This document shows positions 53,701 to 63,400 of a stretch of 64,000 nt of DNA, in pieces. The DNA is from Anseranas semipalmata (Eukaryota > Chordata > Aves > Anseriformes > Anseranatidae). Within the stretch, counting starts at the first letter, position 1; every line of letters starts with the position of its first letter. The position numbers were made by a program, and so were the translations under genes. The notes beneath the pieces were generated by a model. The model was not told the DNA's origin and made no database searches. It saw only the letters and a list, made by a program, of their open reading frames with translations. The DNA is taken from contig VXAA01006068.1 in the NCBI GenBank assembly GCA_013399115.1, forward strand, positions 208,525 to 272,524. The letters are read 5' to 3'.

Positions 53701-55740
53701 CAGCTAAAGCAAAGTTAAGGCTTTGATAAAGAGCTCTTGACCTAGCGGTAAGGGCTGGAGCAAGACTGACCCATGCCACCAGAACTACCCCTGTTGGCCT
53801 GAATCTCCAAACATTTGCTCAAAGTTTAGGTAAAACAGTGAGCTTCATTACCCTCTACCTTGGGGTTTGTTACAAACATCTTTACAAAAGGAAAGGATTC
53901 AGCTGGAAGTGCTGAAGTGGTTGATCAGAAGGTTTTCAGACTACAGCATGAACCTGAAGAGTAAAAATATTCAAAAACGTGTATGCCCTACGTACTTGCT
54001 GTAACCACACACTAAGGACTGCAAATGGATTCACCAGCAATGGAAGTGTTTGGCAACCATACAATGTTTTAATAGTAAAATGTACGTCCTAATTCAAACC
54101 AGAAATCAGTTCTGGGAATCACAGAATCACAGAATGGTTGAGGTTGGAAGGGACCTCTGGAGACCATCTGGTCCAACCCCCTGCCAAGCAGGGTCACATT
54201 GCACAGGATCGCATCCAGGCGGGTTTTGAATATCTCCAGAGAAGGAGACTCCACAGCCTCTCTGGGCAGCCTGTGCCAGTGCTCTGTCACCCTCACAGCA
54301 AAGAAAGGTTTTCTCATATTCAGAAAATAAGTTCTACTGTTTCTCTTGCACACCAGATTACATCAAGAAATCACACAGGTCCCATCTAGTTTAAAGAACA
54401 ATTTGATAACTGTAGCTTAAGCAATACATCTTCAGGGATGTAAGAAGTATGAAGTAACTTTGAACTGCACAGATAAATAAGAATTCAAATAAATCACTGA
54501 AACCAACAAGCCAATTCAAACAGAGCTTTCAGTTTTTGATTGATATACCAATCATAATACCTCTTCCAGGTATCAGTGGAAGCTGATACCAGCTCACTGT
54601 AAATTCTTGCCCAGTTTCCTTTATCATCATCCCTCCCTCTTGCACTCAGGGGAATAAAACATCAAAGAAATATTGCCAAAGGATAAACAAGTCACAGAAA
54701 ATTAATTCCAAGTCCTTGAGAACATGCTGAAGATAAAATACAAGTCTTAAATTATTGTTAGATTATAATCTAGTTATTGAATAGAATATATTACCTTGTT
54801 ATTTTTACCTTCAGAAAACATTTGACAAGCTTTGAGCACATAAAAACGGCCTTCATATGCTGAAATCCAAAAATTATCCATTAAAATGACCATTTGGAGA
54901 AGCAATTGAGCAAGAACTCTACTTGTTAGAGATCTCCGCTTCTATCAAGTTAAAGGGATGCTTACCTTCCATTTTTATGGTTATAACTACTCTGTCTTAC
55001 AAGTCAGCAGTTAAATCTGTTGAAATACAATCCCAAAAGTCTTACAGGTGCCTCTAGCTGTGAATGAGAACTTTATCACATATGCATAAATATACACACA
55101 CATTCACACACATACATATAAAATGAAACAAGTAACACAAAGTCTACGAATACCCTTATCTGTTTTTCTTATCCCACTTACCAGTATTTCCTATATTATT
55201 AAAGAGCTGCGTTTTAAGATACTTTACTTGTTGAAACAGCTTTTAAGGAAATGCATTGGTTGTCCCTTCAGAAATTTCTTATTTCTTACAACTGAAATAG
55301 ACAAAACACACTTATTACAACCACCAATAAGGCTAAGCTAACCTGAAGACGTCAACACTGAGACCTCAAATAAACAGCTTTTGTCATGTAGTGATGTATG
55401 TTGTGAGGAATGCAATAAGGAAAAAAATATTTACACGACCTCGTAACCTTGGGAATGCTAAGTTCTTCCTAAAGAAATGTCAGCCCACGCATTATCCACA
55501 CACCAGCACACTTTTGAAATTCTGATGCCTGCTTTTGCAGTTTTGGACAACACACACCAAGCCTTTTTTTCAGCAGGCCTAAGCCATTCCTTTCCACGGA
55601 ACATTAATTTTATACTTACGCAAAAAGTGTTTTTCCAGTAAGGCTATTTCCAGGTGACCTTTGATCTCATTCAGTCTGTCAGACTCCGTTCTGTTAAAAT
55701 CCTGGACTCCTGAAGCCATGATGATGGTCCCTGGACCAGC
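14119..55740 (-). CDS. GRAMD4: GRAMD4, GRAM domain containing 4 (5' exon(s) outside window)
   Basis: Seventeen minus-strand exons give 1575 coding bases: 524 residues plus TAG. The vertebrate protein is about 578 residues, so only an N-terminal stretch of about 50 is missing. I recognised it from long collinear identity to mammalian GRAMD4. Layout in the 524 residues: coiled coil about 22-80, low-complexity linker 81-105, conserved basic region 106-185, hydrophobic segment about 195-213, a second hydrophobic hairpin about 285-320, and the GRAM domain about 388-500, which is PH-like and binds membranes. Known as death-inducing protein, it is reported as an E2F1-responsive pro-apoptotic factor acting at mitochondria and other membranes. 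All junctions are GT-AG and the frame stays open. Exon spans: 55740-55620, 41744-41624, 34269-34208, 32525-32393, 31917-31892, 29835-29744, 28426-28335, 27325-27277, 26356-26285, 24594-24551, 24451-24342, 23041-22887, 19123-18976, 18210-18117, 16999-16915, 15322-15254, 14220-14119. Confidence 0.96.
15254..15322 (-). CDS. GRAMD4: GRAMD4 exon 16, GRAM domain
   Basis: Twenty-three codons in phase 0 at both ends (YKVLSVLPGSGMGIAVSTPS, then TQK). The donor is AAAAA|GTAAGT. Confidence 0.97.
15564..15619. repeat. TG/TA-rich simple repeat
   Basis: Alternating purine-pyrimidine DNA (GTGTATATGTGTGCACATAT and onward) forms partial inverted repeats. It lies in the short intron upstream of exon 16. Confidence 0.7.
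16915..16999 (-). CDS. GRAMD4: GRAMD4 exon 15, GRAM domain
   Basis: One base plus 28 codons (YLCFESSKSGSSKRNKVIKL, then TDITDIQK). It has the aromatic-Cys-Phe core typical of GRAM domains. The donor is AAG|GTATGT in phase 0. Confidence 0.98.
18117..18210 (-). CDS. GRAMD4: GRAMD4 exon 14, GRAM domain
   Basis: Two bases, 30 codons and two bases (CENGWRCCLINRDRKMPTDY, then IRNGILYVTE). This is the central beta-strand part of the GRAM domain. The donor is AAAA|GTGAGT. Confidence 0.98.
18563..18732 (+). repeat. CR1 LINE 3' fragment
   Basis: It has the typical avian CR1 tail: a GCTGTGGATGC-like start, AAGGCCAGGCTGGATGGGGC, TCTTTAAGGTCCCTTCCAACC, ending in ATTCCATGATTCTATGAT. It is 5'-truncated as usual and lies in the intron between exons 13 and 14. 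Confidence 0.93.
18976..19123 (-). CDS. GRAMD4: GRAMD4 exon 13, start of GRAM domain
   Basis: Forty-nine codons and one base. A Ser/Thr-rich linker (LQTAASRSYVGSSAPTG) precedes the start of the GRAM fold (FHEVFNLSENERPLA). The donor is GCAG|GTATTG. Confidence 0.96.
21477..21526. other. Assembly gap of 50 N inside poly-A
   Basis: Fifty N lie between an A run of about 20 and another of about 19. It is in the intron between exons 12 and 13, so no coding sequence is affected. Confidence 0.98.
22887..23041 (-). CDS. GRAMD4: GRAMD4 exon 12
   Basis: Two bases plus 51 codons: the end of the hydrophobic hairpin (LYAGIKFFLIDFIF), then a basic stretch and YDTPYIIWTSLPTDPQLKER. It is near identical to mammals. 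The acceptor is TTTTTTCAG and the donor CGG|GTAAGG. Confidence 0.98.
24342..24451 (-). CDS. GRAMD4: GRAMD4 exon 11, second membrane region
   Basis: One base, 36 codons and one base. It has LFMWVQPEITQKLY followed by the hydrophobic IALWVAFIASCFLPYRIIGL. The intron to exon 10 is only 99 bases. The donor is ATGG|GTAAAC. Confidence 0.97.
24551..24594 (-). CDS. GRAMD4: GRAMD4 exon 10, 44 bases
   Basis: Fourteen codons and two bases (NLFGKMADILEKIK). The acceptor is TTTACACAG and the donor AAAAA|GTAAGT. A CR1 fragment begins 60 bases upstream of the acceptor (24654-24844), inside the short intron to exon 9. Confidence 0.95.
24654..24844 (+). repeat. CR1 LINE 3' fragment beside a splice acceptor
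   Basis: It belongs to the same tail family as 18563-18732: CCCAGAGAGGTTGTGGATGC, AAGGCCAGGCTGGATGTGGC, ending in the ATTCTATGATT repeat. It is antisense to GRAMD4 and begins 60 bases upstream of the exon 10 acceptor. Confidence 0.93.
26285..26356 (-). CDS. GRAMD4: GRAMD4 exon 9
   Basis: Twenty-four codons (EPPKEDLTVSEKFQLVLDVA, then QKAQ) in phase 0 at both ends. The acceptor ends in AAG rather than the usual CAG or TAG, after a good pyrimidine tract. The donor is CAG|GTACTG. Both neighbours also meet it in phase 0, so skipping would keep the frame. Confidence 0.95.
26876..26950 (-). repeat. Short CR1-like remnant
   Basis: It reads AAAGGGACCATAGCAGGCCA followed by TCTAGTCCAACTTCCTGC, matching the end of the CR1 tail in inverse orientation. 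It is diverged and short. Confidence 0.6.
27277..27325 (-). CDS. GRAMD4: GRAMD4 exon 8
   Basis: A short exon of one base plus 16 codons (GWRIQWSIVPEVSEPV). The donor is GTG|GTAAGT in phase 0. It matches the mammalian protein almost exactly. Confidence 0.96.
28335..28426 (-). CDS. GRAMD4: GRAMD4 exon 7, first membrane segment
   Basis: Thirty codons plus two bases (IYMNAVWHGW, then the hydrophobic AIPMFLFLAILRLSLNYLIA). This predicts a membrane-spanning or re-entrant helix. The acceptor is CTGCAG and the donor CCAG|GTATTT. Confidence 0.97.
29231..29276. repeat. Tandem duplication, 23-bp unit
   Basis: Two adjacent 23-bp copies (GGGAATACTTAAATTTAGCT then CAC, and the same with AAGGTTAGC) differ at two positions. 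It is intronic. Confidence 0.85.
29744..29835 (-). CDS. GRAMD4: GRAMD4 exon 6
   Basis: Two bases finish a Lys codon, then 30 codons (RGAKPVTNFVKNLSALSDWY, then SIYTSAIAFI). This is one of the most conserved blocks and leads into the first membrane segment. The donor is ATT|GTAAGT in phase 0. Confidence 0.97.
31892..31917 (-). CDS. GRAMD4: GRAMD4 exon 5, 26-base microexon
   Basis: One base, eight codons (LTENMRRL) and one base. The acceptor is TTTTTTCAG and the donor TTAA|GTAAGT. The sequence matches the mammalian protein at this point, so it is a real exon despite its size. Its length is not a multiple of three, so skipping it would shift the frame. Confidence 0.93.
32393..32525 (-). CDS. 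GRAMD4: GRAMD4 exon 4
   Basis: Two bases finish an Asp codon, then come 43 codons and two bases. They include RLQKWFCDKFGEYVEDFRFQ and an acidic stretch (PEENTVETEEPLSAR) matching the mammalian protein. The donor is AGAAG|GTAAAC. Confidence 0.96.
34208..34269 (-). CDS. GRAMD4: GRAMD4 exon 3, Gln/Ala-rich linker
   Basis: One base completes an Arg codon, followed by 20 codons (AEEVPATQQAAKPQTQANGT) and one base. This linker is the least conserved part compared with mammals. The acceptor is TGTAG and the donor ACAG|GTAATT. Confidence 0.93.
37435..37466. repeat. (AAAT)n microsatellite
   Basis: About eight copies of AAAT. No other feature is attached. Confidence 0.9.
40010..40490 (+). repeat. 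Old diverged CR1 body fragment
   Basis: The succession of short blocks (a 'tataaaagcc...gaacccacattctgaatgctg' pattern, then 'caaatctcacaat', 'aaaaaggggactaaataaattcatgg') follows the 3' part of an old CR1 subfamily. Divergence is high, so the edges are approximate. Confidence 0.6.
41624..41744 (-). CDS. GRAMD4: GRAMD4 exon 2, coiled coil
   Basis: The exon starts with two bases that finish a Gln codon, then has 39 codons rich in E, R, L and Q (EELRKLREETNAETLRQELE and onward to LEQKVNEVLKA). The heptad pattern predicts a coiled coil. It ends in phase 2 at AG|GTAAGA. Confidence 0.97.
42646..42677. repeat. (TA)n-rich palindromic repeat
   Basis: TATATATGTATATATATATA followed by CATATATACA can fold back on itself. 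It lies 0.9 kb upstream of exon 2. Confidence 0.8.
52867..52898. repeat. (TA)n-rich repeat
   Basis: A run of ATATACATATAAATATATAT type, inside the 13.9-kb intron. Confidence 0.8.
54114..54352 (-). repeat. CR1 LINE 3' fragment
   Basis: In inverse orientation: AATCACAGAATCACAGAATGG tail, GGTTGGAAGGGACCTCTGGA, CATCTGGTCCAACCCCCTGC, up to the CTGTGCCAGTGCTCTGTCAC block and beyond. This is the best preserved CR1 copy in the window. Confidence 0.93.
55620..55740 (-). CDS. GRAMD4: GRAMD4 exon 1 of those in window
   Basis: The exon has 40 codons plus one base and starts in phase 0 (AGPGTIIMASGVQDF). It carries the start of the coiled coil (DRLNEIKGHLEIALLEKHFL). The acceptor is CTATAG and the donor C|GTAAGT. 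The internal ATG (IIM, with A at -3 and G at +4) is well placed to start a shorter isoform if a non-coding first exon is spliced to it. Confidence 0.95.
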
Positions 55741-57109
55741 CTATAGGGAAGCCAGAACACACTGACAGCTCAGAGGCACATTTTTTTGGTCGTTTAAATA
55801 TATCAACTCACTTCTGGGGCAGTAAACAGACAGCCATGGGAAAAACATGCAAGTAGCAACAACTCGGCATGCCTCTTATTCAGCATTAAATTACCAAAAT
55901 GAGTGAAAACTAATCCAGTGCACAGCATCTCTCCCATGTGAATTTACAGACTGCACGTATGCACACCTCGGGGAGTTACAGAACACAGATATTATTTTTT
56001 TTTGCCCCCTTATCAGTTCTGCTGCATCATCATTTATTTATCCTTTCTTCTGCTGATTTAAAAGGAATATTTACATTACCCCTCTCCTCTTCCCATTCAA
56101 TGAAGGGTCAGTGCAACATACTTTACATATAAAATTGTAAAGCTAGCAGAAGAAATATTTTTCTAGATATTCACTGAGTTATGAGAAAGCACATATTGTA
56201 TACCGTAATGCATAATTCTGAAGCCTGCAGTCTCTCTGCAAGGAAGGTCAGAGCAGGGGACCGCCGGTCCCCCTCCTCCAGCACTGCCCAGTTACTGCTG
56301 AAGGATGTGGTTGGTGCCCCAAAGATCACCCTGGAGTGCCAGGAGAGGGGGGTCAGGAGCCTGTGCCCTGACTGATTTATTGTTGTCACCAACAGGCCCC
56401 CCCGAGCACTGGAAATATTCCACAACACAAGAATTAACACGGTTAGTTAAGAACAGCAGTGACAACTGCCACCTCCACAAAGCGAGCAGAGGAAAAAAAA
56501 AATGGGCCCACACAGCAGAAGGCAGGTGACGCTGCCCATTTCTCCTAAAGGGAGCGTTTCCAAACGGCAGGGAAAGGGGTGGGTGAGGGCATCTCCTCGG
56601 CAAGGGAGGCTTGGGCCCTGCGTGCCGTTCCCACTGGTCACAAGAAGTCTGTCAATGAGGATGACAGGAGCTTCTCCAACAGCTTATACCCAAAGTGAAG
56701 TGCTAGACTACAGGAGCCTACACCTTGAAAAGGATTTTAAGACAGAAAGGGATTTATCTTAAACATTTCCCCACCCCTCCGAAAACATAAAGGAACTGTA
56801 TTGCTTTCCAAAGCCAGTTACGTGCTTTTAATCACGACAGTTTAATTACATACTTACGTAAACTCAACTAATTTACAAGAGAGTTAATTAAAATACATTT
56901 TCTATGTTTCAGGAAAGACGTACAGAAAGCTCGCTGACAGGAAAGTACTTTCACTGTTGGGAATGATTTGCGCTGTTTAACTAGAACAGCGTGGAGACAC
57001 CTATTTAACATCTGTTTTCTTGCTCGAGCTGAACAGACGCCGAGTTTAAGCCTCAGAACTTGTCTATGCAGGCAAATTAGGACGCAGTGGGCATTTACTG
57101 CGTGACACC

Positions 57110-57480
57110 TACCTGGCACCAGCTCCCCACGCGGGTTTGTTTAACACCGTGCCAAGCAGCGATGCTATTTCCAGCCCCGAAAGCGGCACGGTGCCACCCA
57201 CACCGCCCCGCCGAGCTGTCGGCCCTGCGGACAGGAGGAGCCGTTCGCCCAGCAGCGGCCCTGCGCTGCTCCCCGTCTGGAGCACGAGCGTCCCCGCGCC
57301 ACGCCACAGCAGACAGACAGACGGACAGACCCCACAGCAGCGGGGTCCTGGCTCGGGGAGCTGCATTCCCCCCTCGCGCGTGCCCGCAGCCAGCGGGGTG
57401 CAGCACGACAGCTGCTTGCCACCGCTCCAGCCTCTGCTGAAGGGTAACAGCTCGTTTTCAGGTGAGCCTGGGGCCGTGAT
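57110..57480. promoter_or_regulatory. CpG-rich block, possible alternative GRAMD4 promoter
   Basis: By eye about 30 CpG dinucleotides fall in 300 bases (57120-57420) with GC near 65 percent, against an AT-rich, CpG-poor background. On the minus strand its edge carries a strong donor, CCAG|GTAGGT, with the exon end at 57113, only 1.4 kb upstream of the first GRAMD4 exon in the window. A non-coding first exon spliced to 55740 could start at the internal ATG there. The known N-terminal coding exon is not here. A plus-strand donor (CAG|GTGAGC near 57462) also exists, so direction is not certain. Confidence 0.5.
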
Positions 57481-60400
57481 GAACCTCAGTGTTTTCTCAT
57501 CTATAAACCCGGACCGTGCGGATGCGCTGCTGCAGGATTTGGCATTATTGCCTGTCAGACACAGAGCCCCAAAGAGGAAGGTGTAGTGGAAGTCAGACGG
57601 CAGCACCTTGCAACACACTACAGAATCAGTATTATTAGCATTTTAAAGGCAGGCTGCTGCCCAGACACGAAAGCACAGCTTTTTATATTGTGACCGAGTT
57701 TCTGTGATTCTGTGATCCGCAGAAGAGCTAACTAATCACACTCGGCAGAGGTAAGCAAAAGTTCCACGCTTGGCACAAAGGGACAGCCTCTGCTCGCAGC
57801 ACGCAGGAGCTGCTATGGAGCTGGCTAAGGGCACTGCTGCAAGGTACAGAAATAAATAAACCAACATACAGGCCAGCGAGCAAGATGCTGTACTCGCCAG
57901 GAAGGCTGACGAGCTCTGCATATAGGGCCAGGGCTGCGACAGCACTTGCTGGGACACTGGAGCGTTACCGCTGCGGGCACGCGGCTCCTGCCCAGCCGGT
58001 CCCCAGCCCCACGCGCTGCGGAGGGGACAGGAGCACACAGGTGAGGGACGAGGGACAAAGAAAGGGGCTACAGTAAGTGTCTAAGCATATTCAGGGTTTC
58101 AATCTCATGGAAGATACTCAAGTTATTTCACCCATGGGCTGCATTTCTGGAATCCAGCTAGAGAACCAACTCCACTTCTGGTTCTTCAGTGATGCTAAAT
58201 CTCTAATTAAAGCCCAGGATACATGGGCTGCACCTTTTAGGCAGCAGGAAAAAGCAAAAGGTGCACAGCACTGGGGACATAATGATACGGGTGAAAAGGG
58301 TTCACGTGGAAAGTTTACAGACATGTACATCTGCTAAAGCATTACACCCAATAACTCTGATGTTAATGGGTTAAAAATCAGCAGGCACACATAATTAAAC
58401 TAACCCAAAACGTTTACAATGACCTTCTAAGTTAGAGAAGAAAAAAAAAATAAAAAGACAAATTAAAACAAGGTTGCTTGCTAAGAATACTAGGAGCAAG
58501 ATCATGCACTTATTGTATAATAATAAAATGGTTTAACCAGAATAGTAAGATACACAGCAATACAAGTTTGGTGGAAAATAGAGCACGTTTTCCAAAATGA
58601 GTGACACCGTAGTGTATTAATGAATATAATTTAGCAGTGCTCAGAAAACTGAGCATGTACAGGACAGAGATATAGGAGACATTTAAGCAGATGGTTCTTC
58701 TGTCACAGATTTTTCTCCACACCAACACACCTTGTTCTGTCAAGAGGTGTTAATGGGCTAAAACGATAAGAAATAAGGCTGTTACGTTCACTGGAGGTCA
58801 ACTGCCTGCCTCTGCATTAAAAAAGTACCTACCTCTGTCTGAAGTAGGCATAATTGACTCTGCTCATAGGTTAACGAAAAATGTTCTTGTCTGGTGTTAA
58901 CTGGGTAATAACATTTCTTTCTTCTGCTGCTTTTGTAGGATAGTGCAGAGACTCGGATTGGATTAACTAAACTTTCTGTACAGATGCCCTTTCTTGCTTC
59001 TGCATGACTCAGTAAAAGCCCTAAAGCCTTCCACAGATTTCTGCTTCTCCATCCCCTTCTGCCTTTCCAGCTTTGACCATATTTGACACAGGAACCCTCT
59101 TAAAATGTTGGCAAATCAGTATTATTTAGCGAAGAAGACTTCATGGTGCCTAGGAAGCTAGCAAAATGCCACGGAGTCAAGCATGAAGAGTTAGAGACAG
59201 GCGGGTTAAAGGAAGATTTCTGATGACGACAGACTGCCTCTAACCTGCTATCAGAGGTTCGAGTTCCTGCTCCAAGCCACATCCAGCTCCAGATCTGAAA
59301 AAACACATTTCATCGACCCACGAACGTGTTCTTAAAGCCATCCGCGGTTTGGGCTTTTTGTGACAGCACCTCTCAACCTGAGAGCGCTGTGCCTTCCCCA
59401 CCCCGCATCCCCCTTCATCCTGCGAGCCCTGGCACTTTACTTCTTGTGCTGAGCACCAAGAACACCGTCGCTACACACCTGTAGCAAAGGTCTAAGTAAC
59501 TTCATCACTGAGCAAATGCGGATCTGTCTTCTCCGTCTGCAGCGCAGCACATTTCAGCATTACACAGAAATGCAATGGTCCAGCTCTTACTTGCACAACA
59601 CCACACAGAGATGATTTTTCTCTAGGAATATCTAACAGGATGCCAGTCTCATTTCCAAGTTTGTAATTAACCTATTCGAGAAGAGTAATTCCCAAATGAA
59701 ACAAATACTGGTGCAGCACGGGTACAGATGAGTGCCATTTTAGCTGCAATTTGCCTAACGCCTGGTTGCCGCTCCTAGGGAGACTCTAGTTCAGACATCC
59801 CGTCCTGCCCTTCACTCTTCTCTCCCAGCAAAATCCTCACGTTATATGAAGAACGCCCACTTCCAGATTACTTTCCTTACATATCCACATGCTATGACAT
59901 TTAGTCCCCCAAGTTTCTCAACTGACTTTGCACGTGGATTCTTCAAATTAAGAAAGGGTTCACCATGGCTGCTGCACGTACCTGGTGTAAGGACAGGAGA
60001 AACACCCAGCCAGACTGCTCAAGAACAAAAGCATCTGCGTGAACTGTTAAACCTTAATAGCTATTCTGGGAAGCATACCCATACCAGATAGCTCCTAAAG
60101 CACTGCTATATTTTACATAAACGTAAAAAGAAAAAAAAATAAAATCTAGTGGTAGCCAAGTTTAGATACTTTAATATCTTAACTGTAATGTTTACATCAT
60201 TCTTTATATCTTCAAATAATTGTAAATGAGGCAACCAATACAGAAGTGTTTAAGGTTTTAATTGTCATGTTTCAGGAAAAGCCAAACTGTACTTGAAGAG
60301 CAATTAAATTAATGTTTTCTGTACCATAATAATTCACATTTAATCCTAGCACACTGGCAGGGAACTTGCATAAGTAGATTAGACTGCTTTCAGTACAATA

Positions 60401-63400
60401 CGCCAGGTACAAGAGAGCTTCAATTTGCAATTCTCACTGCGAGTTCAGTGCAGAACCTCCATGGGTTGAAACACAAATTTGTTCTTTCCCGCTTTTGCCG
60501 AAGGGGACGCGATCCTCCACTGCACCAAGTTTGTTGTACGCAGTGCTGAATATTTTCTCCTTCTTATACAAATGGAACATTTTTCACATTAGCAGTACAT
60601 AACTTCATCTATATCCCAAAATGACAAGATGACTTCAAAAGAGGCCAGGCAAGCCAGAACTGGCGAATACAAGGGCTATGATTTTCAGGGTACAGTCCCC
60701 CCTCCCTGAACATTTACATCTAGCTAATGGAGTTGCAAGAGCAATGTTTTAAAGCTTTTTTAGGTGCAGACAAATACAAGAATTGTGATCTAACAGAAAG
60801 GAACCCGTGCTGCATCTACTGAATAGGAAACTGTGATAGCACTGAATACAGGGGACTTCAGTTAATCAAGCAAGCAATATTATGCGAATTTCCAGCATCA
60901 CAACATGACCAACGCTAACACATTCACTATACGGAAGATGGAATGGACCAGGATACCCACTCCACCTATTCCTTCGATTGTGGTGTTTTGACAAAACAAC
61001 ACCGAAATAACAGTGCTGCATATAGTGCTGAATGTCCACATTTACAAAAAAAAACTCCTGCTAAGTGGGAAGGAAGGAAGAATCTGGGAAGCCATTCAGG
61101 AACTGAAAACACCGGGCAGTAAGGTCACCTAAATGAGAGAGAGGAGAAGTACCCACACAAGCAAATGGACAGCCTGTAACCTGGGACCAACTAGTTCAAA
61201 TTAAGAGCAAGACCTATTTTGAACCGAGAGTCTCAGAAGCAACTGAACAGAATTCGAAGAAAAATAACAGATCTTCAAACTCCAGGGCTCTCCTAGCAGT
61301 AACTAGCTGTTCTTATGGAACAGCTGCTTTACCCAAACACAGGTTCGGGTGTTTATGATAAAACTAAATAGGCAAAGCTCCCAGTTGTAAGATAGAGAAT
61401 ATAAGATTCCCTCATGTGAACACCCTTTCTGTCCATCCAGAGGATGGAAATTCTGCATGTGCGACTTCAGCAGGACACGAAGCGCTGGGACTAACTCCCA
61501 CTGCCATATTTGTGGCTGAACATTCACTTAACTTGTTGGAGGTATATCAGAGGATGCTCTTTGCAGACAGTTGGAGCTCTGCAGCCACAAGCTTTTACGA
61601 CAAGGCCTTTTCCTCTAAAAACTCCATTTCTGGCAAGCTTTTGCATATGCTTGACAAGTTCAGGCACATACATAAAGAAGAAGCAACTAATCTGCACATT
61701 TCTAATGTGCACTATGTACCCTTGAGGCACAGTACAGAAGGGCCTTTCATTCATGCGACTGTGCTGTACTGTTCTAATAGAACACGATCTTTCTCTAATG
61801 GCTCTGTAATGATTAATACTCCAGACTGAAAATTAAAAAAAAAANNNNNNNNNNNNNNNNNNNNNNNNNNNNNNNNNNNNNNNNNAAAAAAAGAGAGAAG
61901 GGGTAGAGATGAAGCCTTTGACAAGAGAATGGCTGACAGTGGAGTCAAAGACATGTATGTATTGAAGATGCAGATAAGGGGACTGGGACTCAAATTTTGC
62001 ATGCCTATGCTCAGTTCAAAGCCCATCAGTTCTGCACTCAGATTTTAAGACAAACGGCGAAACAACAGAAGTGAAAGCAAAGTACCATCTCACATGTATA
62101 TGAAAAGACATGCGACCTAACTTCCATTTATGCACGAGACTTGCATTGACTTCTGTATGCTCTGAACAGCTCCCTAAAGTATTAACCAGGAAGAAATCAA
62201 CACCACTTGGTCTTTTCATATCCCTCTCCCAGACAGCGTAATCACAGTATAATGCTATGTTGCTTACAAAGCCTATGAAGGATAACCACCCTGTATAAGC
62301 AATTTAAGATCTGAGTTTTAGTCACTGAATTAAAAACAATTTGGGCAGAACTCAAGCATCTGATCTCAATACGAAACAGAGATATAACTCAGAATCCCTC
62401 TGTTCACACCATCTCAGCCACCACTTCAATATTGACTTAAATACACAAGAATTACTTTTGTTACTCCTGGCACCTCTGCAGCATCAGGGATCATTTCTTC
62501 TCCCTTCATTTTATGGATGGGCAGCAGCACTTAGGGGCACAGATGCCTGCCAGAGCCAAGTGTTAATCCCCCAAACTTCCCATGTGAAACCTATCCCTTA
62601 CACTTCAGACCTCTTTCTTCACACAAGTTTGCTTGTTTTGCCAATATCTGTAACACAGCTGCTGCTCTTACCCGGCTCCAGCATCACACTGGTTTTGGAA
62701 CTCACTAACACCATGAGCAGGGCAAAATAACAAGTTTGATACTGTTCCTGCTTGTTGTTTTTTCCTCCCTTTCTCTCTGTTTTTAAGTAACTATGGTCAA
62801 CTGTATCCCGTGGAGTTAGATCAGGACAGCCAGCATAATCAGGAGAGCAAAGTGGTTCTCTTCAGATTGTTTTCTCAAATTGTTCAGCTCTGTGTGCTGA
62901 GAAAGAGGAGACCACCATCACCACAGATGTGTAGCTGTAAGGCTTTATAACTAGCCAAAACTGTATGTTCACCTACAGTTTCCTACATGATTCCTTCTGC
63001 CACACCACCGTGGAGCAACTGTCCTCCTAAAGAAGCACAGAAAATACTGCTGGGCTTTAAGACAGATCCTTCTGCAGCTCCAGCGCTGCCATCCACATTG
63101 TCCTGATTGAATACAAAGCGCATTCCCTGCTCTCCCCGCATTAATATAATCCCTTAATTTAATGAAAATAAGCCAGTATTTACCCAAGACAAACTCAGAA
63201 AATGTTGGAAGGGCAGAAACACAGAATATACTCAGTATATACAATATATACGCATTAACAAATGACAGATGTCTTCAGCAGAAAAAAAAGCAAAGGAAAG
63301 GCATTCAAAAAGACCTTCCTTGTCTGAGGAGCTTGAGGATATTAATACAATAGACTTTTTGTGGCAGAAAAATGCTCTCATTACCACTTGTTTGTTCCAT

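Larger units (their letters stand above)
41745..55619 (-). other. GRAMD4 intron, 13.9 kb
   Basis: This is the longest intron in the window. It holds a CR1 fragment (54114-54352), AT-rich simple repeats (42646-42677 and 52867-52898) and otherwise unique-looking AT-rich DNA. The open frames in it are short and show no codon structure or family likeness. Confidence 0.7.

Noticed and set aside
57109..57618. 169-codon minus-strand open frame in the CpG block
   Set aside because: Open frames are common in GC-rich DNA. It shows no domain and does not match the GRAMD4 N terminus.
59100..59306. Candidate missing 5' exon with a TTTTTTCAG acceptor
   Set aside because: The translation does not match the known N terminus of GRAMD4, and no donor in phase follows.
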